Positions 1 to 8,305 of a DNA stretch of 32,075 nucleotides are shown here, piece by piece. The notes beneath the pieces are model-generated. The model had not been told where the DNA came from. It saw only the letters and a program-made list of their open reading frames with translations, and ran no database searches. The DNA is from Alphaproteobacteria bacterium (GTDB lineage Bacteria; Pseudomonadota; Alphaproteobacteria; Caulobacterales; Parvularculaceae), in contig JAUHYK010000052.1 in assembly GCA_030426465.1 (NCBI GenBank), positions 1 through 32,075 on the forward strand, given 5' to 3'. The position numbers and the translations under genes are program-made. Position 1 is the stretch's first letter, and each line of letters starts with the position of its first letter.

Positions 1-819
1 GCCTGCAATGACTACCTGTTTGCCGCTGTCGAGCGCTGCGTCGATCACGATAAGTAACTCCTCCTGTGTGCGATTTTTGCCGTTCAAGAAATGAATGTCG
101 TCAAAGCCGAGAAAGCCGAAAGACAACAGCGCCTTGTGAAGCACAGCGGTCGAATTGGACCAGACCGCGCTGACGCAGGCGTTAGAGAGATTGTTATAGG
201 TTACGTAGCCCGCCTCGCCACGGCTTTGATCTTGCGACCAGGCGTGGGCGATTGATTGAAGCAAATGCGTTTTGCCCACACCAGAAGGACCGTAAAAATA
301 GATGAGCTCGCGCGCACGTCCTTCGGACAGAGCTTCCTGCGCAGCCGCCCAGGCAATGCGATTGGACGCGTGAACGGCGAAAGCCTCGAATGTGCGCCGA
401 GGATCAAGCGCGGTTGCAAGCCCTTCAAAAGTCGGAGTGTCTTTTCCGTCTTTCTGGCGGACCTTCACCAACGGCGTCGCCTCCGCCGCAGCGGCGCGTT
501 GGTCTTCCTGAGCGTTGATGCGCGCCGCATGTTCGCTGAGTTTGTTTTTAAGCACTGTCAGGCGCATCTTCTGAAAAGGCCCGACCTCCTTGCGCCATAT
601 TTCTTCAAGCACCGGAAAGAAACGGTGATCAAGCATATCGCGCTTCGCCTCCGACCCAGTCGATAAGGTAACGCAATCTTCGCTGTAATCTTCCAGTCCA
701 AGGTCCTTGAACCAGGATACATATTTCGCATCGCCAACACGCACGCGCAAAGCCGCGTGATAACGCTTAAACAACTCTGACTGATTGTCCCGCCCGCTCA
801 TTTCTTTTTCGTTGTCCAT
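1..819 (-). CDS. dnaA: Chromosomal replication initiator DnaA, 3' end cut by window edge
   Basis: DnaA binds the chromosomal origin, forms an ATP-dependent filament and opens the duplex. I translated 273 codons directly from the minus strand; the frame stays open to base 1, so the C-terminal part of the AAA+ domain and the DNA-binding domain IV lie outside the window. Residues 1–95 fit domain I, about 96–135 are an Ala/Gln/Asp-rich linker, and the AAA+ core follows. Walker A is GPSGVGKT at 177–184 and Walker B is FLGFDDIHFLNGK around 236–248 with D240 and D241. Both differ somewhat from the usual DnaA wording (G-VGLGKTH and IDDIQFLAGK). A shorter AAA+ relative such as HdaA is less likely because a full domain I and linker are present and rpsT–mutM lie upstream, the usual alphaproteobacterial order. 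The ATG at 819 is the first in frame; no strong ribosome site precedes it. Confidence 0.9.
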   Translation of the reverse strand, partial: MDNEKEMSGRDNQSELFKRYHAALRVRVGDAKYVSWFKDLGLEDYSEDCVTLSTGSEAKRDMLDHRFFPVLEEIWRKEVGPFQKMRLTVLKNKLSEHAARINAQEDQRAAAAEATPLVKVRQKDGKDTPTFEGLATALDPRRTFEAFAVHASNRIAWAAAQEALSEGRARELIYFYGPSGVGKTHLLQSIAHAWSQDQSRGEAGYVTYNNLSNACVSAVWSNSTAVLHKALLSFGFLGFDDIHFLNGKNRTQEELLIVIDAALDSGKQVVIAG

Positions 820-1454
820 TTTTGAAGCCGCCCGAAATTGAAGGTCAAATTCCCCCATTGCGCGGACCACCCCCGGCCCCGCGCAAAGTTTTCGATTTAA
901 CGATTGTTGTCAGAAAGCCGGCCAAAGGGCCGACAGCTATGTCGGGTTAACTGAGAAGACCCGCGGCGTCCATGAACTTATTTTCAATAAAAAATATGAA
1001 TGGAAGAGAGTCGCCGCTTTTCATTTTTATGTCCCCGACTTTTAAAGTCAAAAGCGTGCCTACGCGGCGGCCGTTACTGAGAGAGAGAAAACGACCGACC
1101 AAAAACACCGAACAAACTGTAACTGGTAGCGCGGAAATTCGTCCGCACGCGTCATAAATTGACTAAACCTAGTGTAGTTAATCTTAAGGATGAGCGTCAA
1201 GCGTTGATTCGCCCGTACGGTGTTTTTTATGTCGTTTTTTTACGCTGACTTTATTGCAAAACATCAACAAAAATCACGCTTACAGTAAAAACAAATCGTT
1301 ACACCAAGAACCCTACATCAAAAGCGAACGTGCAATCAATGCGTGACGCATGTTGTGCGCGCAGTCCTAAAATTAACATTAGAAAAAACAAAAACGCGTT
1401 CGCAAGATTTTACGAACGCGTTTCGAAAAGAAAACTGAAAAAGAAGATAATCGG
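820..1454. other. 635-base non-coding AT-rich region between dnaA and rpsT
   Basis: This is the only long stretch without a gene. It is visibly more AT-rich than its surroundings, with T- and A-runs around 1222–1242 and 1260–1295. It must hold the dnaA promoter and leader, and it contains the rpsT terminator at 1382–1423. A perfect 13-base palindrome (ATGCGT-G-ACGCAT) sits at 1339–1351, and two GANTC sites lie at 1008–1012 and 1206–1210. I saw no canonical TTATCCACA DnaA box on either strand, so a role as replication origin is possible from its position only. Short open frames inside it have no recognisable product. Confidence 0.6.
1382..1423 (-). terminator. Intrinsic terminator of rpsT
   Basis: A perfect 11-bp inverted repeat (AAACGCGTTCG at 1392–1402 and CGAACGCGTTT at 1413–1423) has a 10-base loop. 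Read on the minus strand it is followed by a T-rich tract (the A-runs at 1382–1391), as expected for rho-independent termination just downstream of rpsT. Confidence 0.9.
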
Positions 1455-1721
1455 TTACGCAGCGAGCGATTTGATGCGTGAAGAAAGGCGCGAAAGTTTG
1501 CGTGCAACTGTCTTCGAATGAAAGATGCCTTTGCTCACTGCACGGTGCAGTTCGGGTTGCGCATCTTTAAACGCAGTTTCCGCAGCGGCTTTATCGCCAG
1601 AGGTAATCGCTTCCTCGACTTTACGCAGGAAGGTGCGTACGCGCGAACGGCGTGCTTTATTCACTGCGGTGCGCCGCTCAATCTTGCGAACCATTTTCTT
1701 CGCGGACGATGTATTAGCCAT
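1455..1721 (-). CDS. rpsT: 30S ribosomal protein S20
   Basis: S20 is a primary 16S rRNA-binding protein that helps nucleate small-subunit assembly. The 88-residue product starts [17 protein letters not shown] and is a highly basic, all-helical protein of standard length, with Arg/Lys-rich helices and the typical internal MANxxSAKK…R…N…R pattern. It lies between dnaA and mutM, the common alphaproteobacterial arrangement. It is probably transcribed from its own promoter in the 128 bases before it and ends at the terminator near 1400, which separates it from dnaA. The Shine–Dalgarno match before the ATG is weak (GACGGA). Confidence 0.97.
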   Translation of the reverse strand: MANTSSAKKMVRKIERRTAVNKARRSRVRTFLRKVEEAITSGDKAAAETAFKDAQPELHRAVSKGIFHSKTVARKLSRLSSRIKSLAA

Positions 1722-1849
1722 GTTCCGTCACTCAATCTGGAGGTCAAACTTTATGCGCCCTCGCCATCTCAATGGCGGCGCGAGCGGCGGTCTATAGACC
1801 CCGGGGCTAGGGGCGTCAACAGCGGATTGAGCCTTATTTTTCGCTAATA

Positions 1850-2710
1850 TTAACGCTGACAGGCGGCGCAGAAAAAGGTCGACCGCCCGCCCTGAACAAT
1901 GCGGCTTACCGGTTTGTCACAACGGCGACAATTCTCACCTTCCCGATCATAGACATCGAAACGATGCTGAAAATAGCCGAGCGCCCCATCCGTGGACGCA
2001 AAGTCCCGCAGGCTGGAGCCGCCAGCCTCGATCGCCTCCCTCAAAACAGCGATTATCTCGCCATAGAGCCGGTCAGAGCGCTTTCCCGCGACAGAAGCCG
2101 CTTTGCGGCGCGGCGACACTCCGGCCCTGTAGAGCGCCTCGCAGACGTAGATATTGCCGAGCCCCGCCACGACCCGCTGATCGAGAAGGGCCGCCTTGAT
2201 CGGGGCCGCCTTGCCCGTGAGCGCCTCTTTCAGCGCCTGAGCCGAAAAGCGGTTGCCAAGCGGCTCCGGCCCCATCCCCGCAAAATGGCGGCTTGTTTCA
2301 AGCCCGTCCGGCGGGGCGATATCCATAAACCCGAAACGGCGCGGGTCGTTATAGGTGATCCGGGCGGGCTTTGGCCCCGCCATCTCAAAAACCACATGGT
2401 CGTGTTTGGGATCACATTGTTGCGCCAGAGCGAAACCGCCGGGCCGGGACTTGCCCGGTTCCTCAATGGTGAACCGTCCAGACATACCAAGGTGCATGAT
2501 CAGGCTTTCGCCGGATGATATGTGCGCAATCAGATATTTGCCCCTGCGATCAAGGCTTTCGATGCTTTGCCCCTGGAGGCGGCCGACAAACCCCTCCGGC
2601 AGGGGGAACCGCAAATCCGGGCGGCGCGTCTCCACACGCTCAAAAATAGCGCCCTCCATCACCGGCTGGAGGCCGCGGCGAACCGTTTCAACTTCGGGAA
2701 GCTCGGGCAT
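1850..2710 (-). CDS. mutM: Formamidopyrimidine-DNA glycosylase (MutM/Fpg)
   Basis: A bifunctional glycosylase/AP lyase of base excision repair that removes 8-oxoguanine and formamidopyrimidines. The 286-residue product starts [14 protein letters not shown]: Pro2 is the Schiff-base nucleophile and Glu3 the acid/base residue after Met removal. The conserved Lys58 (RRGKYL), the GLGNIY helix-two-turn-helix segment in the middle, and a C-terminal zinc finger with Cys261, Cys264, Cys281 and Cys284 are all present, as is Arg276 at the finger tip. Length is slightly above the usual ~270. It is co-oriented with rpsT, 128 bases upstream of it. It is divergent from the cysteine-repeat gene; in many alphaproteobacteria this divergent neighbour is ubiE instead (recalled, not checked). 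Confidence 0.97.
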   Translation of the reverse strand: MPELPEVETVRRGLQPVMEGAIFERVETRRPDLRFPLPEGFVGRLQGQSIESLDRRGKYLIAHISSGESLIMHLGMSGRFTIEEPGKSRPGGFALAQQCDPKHDHVVFEMAGPKPARITYNDPRRFGFMDIAPPDGLETSRHFAGMGPEPLGNRFSAQALKEALTGKAAPIKAALLDQRVVAGLGNIYVCEALYRAGVSPRRKAASVAGKRSDRLYGEIIAVLREAIEAGGSSLRDFASTDGALGYFQHRFDVYDREGENCRRCDKPVSRIVQGGRSTFFCAACQR

Positions 2711-2903
2711 TACAGGTGGTTGAAGCCGATCCTGAAAAGATCGGCAATGGAAAAATGCTCGGCCCGGTAAACTCGCAAAAACCGAATGACTTCAACACCG
2801 AACCCCCTTACGCGCTTTGTCGATCACGCTGGTAGAAAACGGCTTTTCCCGCCGCCCGGGAAAGAAGCGGCGCAGCCGGCAATTAACGGGGAGACGATCA
2901 GCA

Positions 2904-4151
2904 ATGGCGAGGCCAACCACATATCTGCATATCTTTGTCGCAACGCTCTTAATGTCGGCTTTTTTTCTGGCGCTGGGCGGCGCCCCAGCGGAAGCAAAAA
3001 GTTGCGGCGGCAAAGGACAAAAACCCTGCCCCATCTGGCATAGCGGACCGGTCTGTAACCCCGGGCTCGGGGATATCAACGACAAGTGCACCCCATGCGG
3101 CCGCGCGGGCCAGCGATCCTGCCCTCCCATGACAAAGGGCCCGCAATGCGAAAAAGGCCTCGAAAAACACAACGGAAAATGCGTGCGCTGCGGTGGAAAA
3201 AACCAGCTCGCCTGTAGCTGGCTGCAACCGGGACGCCGCTGCGACAAGGGCCTTGGAAAATTCGGGGATTACTGCAAACCCTGCGGCAAAGATGGTCAGA
3301 AAGCATGCCCGAAGATGGAACAGGGGGCTCCTTGTGAACAGGGACTTCGTGAAGTCGACGACCGCTGCGTGGCTTGCGGGGGCAAGGGACAAAGAATTTG
3401 CCGGGTCATCGACAAGGGACCAGCCTGCAAGGATGGCCTTGAAATCAACTTGCTAACGCAGAAATGCCAACCAGAAGAGCCGGGCGTACGTGAAAAAACT
3501 TTGCAGCGCTACGAGCAAAACAAGGCCGATATCGGCCGCCGGCAAACGCGCCTGACCCAAGCGCTTGCAACGGTGTCCGAAAACCCGCCCCCTGGTGAGC
3601 TGCCGCCGTCCGACGATAACGACATGCAAGACACATTAGATGGAATTTTCATCGGCGCTGATGATCAGGCCCGCCGCGACATGATGAAACGCTATCTTGA
3701 AAACGACGATGTGGTGGTGGTGACGCTGATGACCGGTGGGTCCGGTTCGATCATTGTCGGCTATGGCTATTCATCGGGCTGGGCCATGAGAGCTCGAGGC
3801 GGCCCCGGCCAACCAGTCAACTCCAACGCCTCCGCATATGAGTGCCGCGCCATCAAAACCCATGTCGCCACCGGCGGGCTGAGCGCGGGCTTCAGCGGGA
3901 CAGTCGAAATCGGCGAATGGAATGGCGGTTTTGATCTGGTCAATGGCAAGAGCAACGGCGTCCAGGCGATGGCGACAGTGCTTGCGGCTGGTTGGGGCGC
4001 CGGTGCGCATTTCGGCAAGGACGGCGGCGCCAGCGGCGCAACGGTTATCAATGGCGGTTCCGCAGGCGCTGAACTGACGCCGATTGAATATGTGCATGGC
4101 TGGACAACCGTCGAGGACAAAGAGACCAATTGTGACGAGATAAGCTGGTAA
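2904..4151 (+). CDS. Secreted protein with five 31-residue cysteine-rich repeats
   Basis: I do not recognise the family and assign no function. The ATG at 2904 is chosen because a good ribosome site (GGGGAG) precedes it and it opens directly onto a signal peptide (hydrophobic core about residues 8–27, likely cleavage after AEA, residue 31). Upstream in-frame starts lack both. The 415-residue product then has five tandem repeats from Cys34 to Cys188. Each contains four cysteines spaced C-x7-C-x8-C-x10-C-x2, with consensus CGxxGQxxCPxxxxGPxC followed by xGL; the fifth has x12 in the last gap. A charged Gln/Arg-rich linker and a Pro-rich stretch (about 195–245) lead to a ~150-residue Gly-rich, probably beta-rich C-terminal domain with two more cysteines. 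It is likely exported and disulfide-bonded. Neighbours (mutM, rpsA) give no functional clue. Confidence 0.8.
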   Translation: MARPTTYLHIFVATLLMSAFFLALGGAPAEAKSCGGKGQKPCPIWHSGPVCNPGLGDINDKCTPCGRAGQRSCPPMTKGPQCEKGLEKHNGKCVRCGGKNQLACSWLQPGRRCDKGLGKFGDYCKPCGKDGQKACPKMEQGAPCEQGLREVDDRCVACGGKGQRICRVIDKGPACKDGLEINLLTQKCQPEEPGVREKTLQRYEQNKADIGRRQTRLTQALATVSENPPPGELPPSDDNDMQDTLDGIFIGADDQARRDMMKRYLENDDVVVVTLMTGGSGSIIVGYGYSSGWAMRARGGPGQPVNSNASAYECRAIKTHVATGGLSAGFSGTVEIGEWNGGFDLVNGKSNGVQAMATVLAAGWGAGAHFGKDGGASGATVINGGSAGAELTPIEYVHGWTTVEDKETNCDEISW

Positions 4152-4160
4152 AACAGCACA

Positions 4161-4194
4161 AAAAAAACGCCCTCGCAGTTACGCGAGGGCGTTT
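4161..4194 (-). terminator. Terminator between the cysteine-repeat gene and rpsA
   Basis: A perfect 12-bp inverted repeat (AAACGCCCTCGC at 4165–4176 and its complement at 4183–4194) has a 6-base loop. The A8 run at 4160–4167 gives a strong T-tract on the minus strand, so it mainly serves rpsA. On the plus strand only three T follow, so it may also terminate the converging gene, less efficiently. Confidence 0.9.
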
Positions 4195-4218
4195 GATGTA
4201 AACGCGAATAAGGATGCG

Positions 4219-5922
4219 TTAGTCGTCTTTGTTGGCGCCTTTCAGGGCTGCGCCGAGAATGTCGCCAAGGGAAGCGCCGGAGTCCGCGGAACCAAACTGT
4301 TCCACAGCATCCTTTTCTTCCGCCACTTCACGCGCCTTGATGGACACGTTGATACGGCGCGTTTTGGAGTCGATCGACGTAACGCGCGCATCGATCTTGT
4401 CGCCAACGGCGAAGCGCTCAGGCCGCTGCTCAGAGCGATCCTTTGACAGATCCGACTTGCGGATAAAGGCTTTCGGGCCTTCTTCCGCGCCGATCTGAAC
4501 TTCGATGCCGCCGCTTTCGATCGCGGTGACCGTGCAGGTGACGTCAGAGCCGCGGGAAATATCGCCAATCGCGTCCATCGGGTCGGAGCCGACCTGCTTG
4601 ACGCCGAGAGAGATACGTTCCTTGTCTGGGTCGACATCAAGAACCTTGGCCTGAATGACCTGGCCTTTTTCGTAGTCCTTGATGGCTTCTTCGCCCTGAC
4701 GGTTCCAGTCGAGATCGGAGAGGTGGACCATGCCGTCCATCTCTTCGTTGAGTCCGACGAACAATCCGAACTCGGTGATGTTCTTGATCTCGCCCTCGAT
4801 CATGGAGCCGATCGGGTGCTCTTCTGCAAAGCGCTCCCACGGATTGTCGGCGCATTGTTTCAGGCCGAGCGAAATACGGCGTTTTTGTTCGTCAACTTCA
4901 AGCACCATCACTTCCACTTGCTGAGACGTGGAAACGATCTTGCCCGGATGGACGTTCTTCTTCACCCAGCTCATTTCAGAAACGTGGACGAGGCCTTCAA
5001 TGCCGTCCTCCAGTTCAACAAATGCGCCGTAATCGGTGATGTTGGTGACTTTGCCGCTGAACTTGGCGCCAACCGGATATTTCGCCGCCACGCCTTCCCA
5101 CGGATCAGGCGAAAGCTGCTTGATGCCGAGCGAAATACGGTGCGTTTCCGGGTTGATCTTGATGATCTTGACGCGAACGGTGTCGTTGACGCCGAGCACT
5201 TCAGACGGATGATTGACGCGCGACCAAGACATGTCCGTGACATGGAGAAGGCCATCAACGCCCGGCGCGAGTTCGACGAACGCGCCATATTCGGTGATGT
5301 TCTTCACGACGCCTTCGCGCTCATCGCCCTCGTTCAGTTCCTTGACGACTTCCTGACGCTGTTCGGCGCGATCTTCTTCAAGAATGGCGCGGCGCGAAAC
5401 AACGATATTGCCGCGGCGCTTGTCCATTTTCAAAATGCGGAAAGGCTGCGGCATGTTCATCAACGGGCCAGCATCGCGCACGGGCCGAATATCAACCTGC
5501 GAACCGGGAAGGAACGCAACAGCGCCGCCGAGATCGACAGTGAAGCCGCCCTTGACGCGGTTGAAGATTTCGCCGTCGACACGCTCGTTCTTTTCGAACG
5601 TTTTTTCGAGACGGTACCAAGCTTCCTCGCGGCGCGCTTTTTCGCGGCTGATCACCGCTTCGCCATTGGCGTTTTCTACGCGCTCGACAAACACTTCGAC
5701 GGTGTCGCCGACATTGAGGTCTGCGGGTTTTCCGGGCTGGGAGAATTCTTTGAGAGGGACGCGGCCCTCGGTTTTCAAACCTACATCGATGACAGCGACG
5801 TCTTTTTCGATGGCGGTGATTTTGCCTTTGACGACCGTTTCTTCAAAATCCTGACGGCCAACAAGGGAAGCTTCAAGCATTTCCGCGAAATCGTCGCGGG
5901 TCGGGTTAAGGGTTTCAGACAC
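4219..5922 (-). CDS. rpsA: 30S ribosomal protein S1
   Basis: S1 binds mRNA on the small subunit and aids initiation on leaders with weak or structured ribosome sites. The 567-residue product has the full set of six S1/OB-fold domains, at about residues 30–95, 113–178, 201–268, 286–355, 373–442 and 458–529. Domains 3–5 are the most canonical (EYGAFVEL, DYGAFVEL, EFGLFVGL followed by DGxxHxSDxxW-type ends). The first two are diverged and mediate ribosome docking in the family. The C-terminal tail is acidic. It is the last gene of the aroA–cmk–rpsA block; the 174 bases to cmk are long enough for its own promoter. Confidence 0.98.
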   Translation of the reverse strand: MSETLNPTRDDFAEMLEASLVGRQDFEETVVKGKITAIEKDVAVIDVGLKTEGRVPLKEFSQPGKPADLNVGDTVEVFVERVENANGEAVISREKARREEAWYRLEKTFEKNERVDGEIFNRVKGGFTVDLGGAVAFLPGSQVDIRPVRDAGPLMNMPQPFRILKMDKRRGNIVVSRRAILEEDRAEQRQEVVKELNEGDEREGVVKNITEYGAFVELAPGVDGLLHVTDMSWSRVNHPSEVLGVNDTVRVKIIKINPETHRISLGIKQLSPDPWEGVAAKYPVGAKFSGKVTNITDYGAFVELEDGIEGLVHVSEMSWVKKNVHPGKIVSTSQQVEVMVLEVDEQKRRISLGLKQCADNPWERFAEEHPIGSMIEGEIKNITEFGLFVGLNEEMDGMVHLSDLDWNRQGEEAIKDYEKGQVIQAKVLDVDPDKERISLGVKQVGSDPMDAIGDISRGSDVTCTVTAIESGGIEVQIGAEEGPKAFIRKSDLSKDRSEQRPERFAVGDKIDARVTSIDSKTRRINVSIKAREVAEEKDAVEQFGSADSGASLGDILGAALKGANKDD

Positions 5923-6096
5923 GAGTGTGACAGTCTCCAGGTTTCAGCTTTAAGTGCCTACCGGTTGATCCGGCGGTCTTTCCGGAAGGTTGGCCCCGCC
6001 GGACAAATGAGCCGAGTTAAAGTTATGACGGCGCAAATTCCGGATAGACGGACACAAAAACACGTTTTCAGATTTGGATCGGCGGACGGCTGAACC

Positions 6097-6768
6097 TCAG
6101 CCGCAGCGCCGGAAAACGCCGTCAATCACGCGGCGCGCCGCCGCGAAGGCCGCGTCTATAGACAAATGAGTCGTGTCTAGCAACTCCGCATCGTCCGCCG
6201 CCGCCATCGGCGCATCGTCACGGGCGGCGTCCCTGGCGTCACGCTCCAGAAGGTCCTGATATATCTCGGTTTCTTCGAGTCCAGGCCGTGCGGGGACAAG
6301 CTCCAGCCAACGCCTGTGGGCTCGCACTTCGGGGCTCGCCGTCACAAAGAACTTCACCGTCGCGTCCGGGCAGACCACAGTGCCGATATCGCGGCCGTCG
6401 AGAACTGCCCCCTTGGCCCCTTTCGGCGGTCTCACGGCGAAACGCCGCTGGAAATCGAGAAGCGCCGCCCTGACCGCCGTGTTGGCCGCCACGACGCTCG
6501 CTGCGGCGCCCACTTCCTTGGTGCGGATATCGGCGCCGGCGATCTTGTCGATGGCGTAACCCTGCGCCGCGGCGGCGGCCATTGCGGGATCGGCCGGGTC
6601 GCCGCCTTCTTTCAGGACAAGCCACGCAACGCCGCGATACAGCGTGCCCGTATCGAGATAGGCGAAACTGTAATGGTCGGAAATGAGGCGCGCCAAGGTC
6701 CCCTTGCCGGAAGCCGCGGGCCCGTCGAGTGCGATCACAATGGAGGAAGTCCCGGGAGCGTTGTCCAT
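6097..6768 (-). CDS. cmk: Cytidylate kinase
   Basis: Phosphorylates CMP and dCMP with ATP in pyrimidine nucleotide recycling. The 223-residue product matches the family in length. It carries the P-loop GPAASGKGT at residues 16–24, the LDTGTLYR motif at 38–45 that contacts the nucleobase, and DGRDIGTVV starting at residue 124, a signature of bacterial CMP kinases. It is 49 bases downstream of aroA and upstream of rpsA, an order (aroA–cmk–rpsA) widespread in proteobacteria. ATG at 6768 is the first start giving the complete P-loop with normal spacing. Confidence 0.97.
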   Translation of the reverse strand: MDNAPGTSSIVIALDGPAASGKGTLARLISDHYSFAYLDTGTLYRGVAWLVLKEGGDPADPAMAAAAAQGYAIDKIAGADIRTKEVGAAASVVAANTAVRAALLDFQRRFAVRPPKGAKGAVLDGRDIGTVVCPDATVKFFVTASPEVRAHRRWLELVPARPGLEETEIYQDLLERDARDAARDDAPMAAADDAELLDTTHLSIDAAFAAARRVIDGVFRRCG

Positions 6769-6817
6769 GGGAAGGTCACTTAGGCGTAAGGCCCCATCAA
6801 TGGCAAGGCGTTATCGC

Positions 6818-8191
6818 TCAAACAAGGCCGATATCGGCGCCGAGCGAAATCATCAGGTCAAAAAATTCCGGAAAACTGGTGGCGATCATCGACGCGTCGT
6901 CAATTTCCACGGTTTTCTCACTCGCCAGTCCGGCGACGAGAAAGCTCATGGCGATGCGGTGATCATGATGAGTTTTGATCAACGCGCCGCCCTTCAAGCC
7001 GCCATTCGGCCCGGGCCCTTTGCCGCGCACCCGCAACCAGTCGGGTCCGCTCGCAACATCGCCGCCAATCGCGGACAGTCCTGCTTCAACACAAGCGATG
7101 CGATCACTTTCCTTGACGCGCAACTCTCCGAGCCCGCGCATCATGGTCTCGCCATGAGCGTGCGCGGCGGCGACGGCGAGGATCGGATATTCATCAATCA
7201 TCGAGGGCGCGCGCTCCGCCGGAACCTCGACGCCATGGAGCAGTGAATAACGCGCGCGAATATCGGCCACCGGCTCGCCATTTTCTTCGCGCTCATTTTC
7301 AAACACGATGTCTGCGCCCATCTCTTTCAGCGTCTCATACAAGCCGATGCGCAGCGGATTGATGAGAACCCCTTTCAACGTCACATCCGAGCCTTCAGTA
7401 ATAAGCGCCGCCGCGACGGGAAACGCCGCAGAGGACGGATCGCCAGGAACCGTCAAATCACAGGCGCGAAGCTCTTGTCCGCCGGCGATTTCAATAAAAC
7501 GCCCACCCTCGCCATCCGGCGTCATGGAAAGCGTGGCTCCGAAAGCCGCCAGCATCCGTTCTGTGTGATCACGGCAAAGTTCCGGCTCATGAACGCGGGT
7601 GACGCCGTCCGCGCCCAGCGCCGCCAGAAGGATCGCCGACTTCACTTGCGCAGAGGGCGTCGCCAGTTTCACATTGATCGCCTTGAGGTCTTCGCACACA
7701 TCCATGGCCACAGGCAGGCGACCATCGCGATCCGCCGCCTCAATACCCATCATGCGCAGAGGTTCGAGGATGCGCCCCATGGGCCGCGACCGTAAAGAAA
7801 CATCACCATCGAACGATGACGCCACATGGGCCCCGGCGGCGGCGCCCATGATTAGCCGCACGCCAGTCCCTGAATTTCCGAGATAGAGCGGCCTTTCCGG
7901 CTGCGCCCACGCCGCCCCCTCTACGCACCAGACAGGCCCGTCCGGCCCCCGGTCGCGCTCGATTTCAGCGCCAAGCGCGCGCATGGCCGCGGCGCTGCGC
8001 AACACGTCATCAGCCTCTAGAAGGCCCGAAATCCGGGTCTCTCCTTTCGCCAAAGCGCCAAGGATCAGGGCCCGATGGGAAATGGACTTGTCGCCGGGCG
8101 CCGCCGCAACACCGACCACCGGCCCCGTCCGGCGGGCGTCAGCACGCCCGATAGGGGCGCCGCGCCGCGCCCGCGCCTTCGTCGCATTCAT
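6818..8191 (-). CDS. aroA: 3-phosphoshikimate 1-carboxyvinyltransferase (EPSP synthase), class II-like
   Basis: Joins shikimate-3-phosphate and phosphoenolpyruvate in the sixth step of the shikimate pathway. The open frame reaches further upstream, but the ATG at 8191 has an AAGGAGA site at ideal distance and gives 457 residues, the usual length. Seen: PGDKSISHR at 32–40 (Lys35 and Arg40 bind substrate), GNSGTGVRL from 105, SAQVK, RDHTE and a C-terminal KESDR. GDKS, RDHTE and SAQxK are motifs given for class II enzymes. However, the glyphosate-tolerant CP4 form has Ala where this has Gly108, and NPTR where this has NPLR, so I predict a herbicide-sensitive enzyme (inference). First gene of the aroA–cmk–rpsA block; divergent from the TIGR02300 gene with a 114-base shared promoter region. 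Confidence 0.96.
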   Translation of the reverse strand: MNATKARARRGAPIGRADARRTGPVVGVAAAPGDKSISHRALILGALAKGETRISGLLEADDVLRSAAAMRALGAEIERDRGPDGPVWCVEGAAWAQPERPLYLGNSGTGVRLIMGAAAGAHVASSFDGDVSLRSRPMGRILEPLRMMGIEAADRDGRLPVAMDVCEDLKAINVKLATPSAQVKSAILLAALGADGVTRVHEPELCRDHTERMLAAFGATLSMTPDGEGGRFIEIAGGQELRACDLTVPGDPSSAAFPVAAALITEGSDVTLKGVLINPLRIGLYETLKEMGADIVFENEREENGEPVADIRARYSLLHGVEVPAERAPSMIDEYPILAVAAAHAHGETMMRGLGELRVKESDRIACVEAGLSAIGGDVASGPDWLRVRGKGPGPNGGLKGGALIKTHHDHRIAMSFLVAGLASEKTVEIDDASMIATSFPEFFDLMISLGADIGLV

Positions 8192-8305
8192 GAAGCTCAG
8201 CTCTCCTTGAGGGCCCTGATCGGGCGCAATCCTTTTGACAGCCGCTCTCGCCCGTGGCAACAGGTCCGCTTTGATCACAGATTTCCTTACGGACGGCCCC
8301 ACCCC

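Noticed and set aside
820-1454. Consensus DnaA boxes, CtrA sites (TTAA-N7-TTAA) or clustered GANTC sites marking an origin
   Set aside because: No TTATCCACA-like or TTAA-N7-TTAA match was found by eye, and two GANTC sites in 635 bases are not an enrichment.
972-1521. Short open frames in the dnaA–rpsT gap
   Set aside because: Low-complexity Lys/Arg-rich translations, no ribosome sites, and one runs across the rpsT terminator and gene.
4723-6093. Long plus-strand open frame opposite rpsA (456 codons)
   Set aside because: Its product is rich in Phe, Asp and Arg with no domain, and it exactly shadows the six-domain S1 gene; it is a codon-bias artefact.
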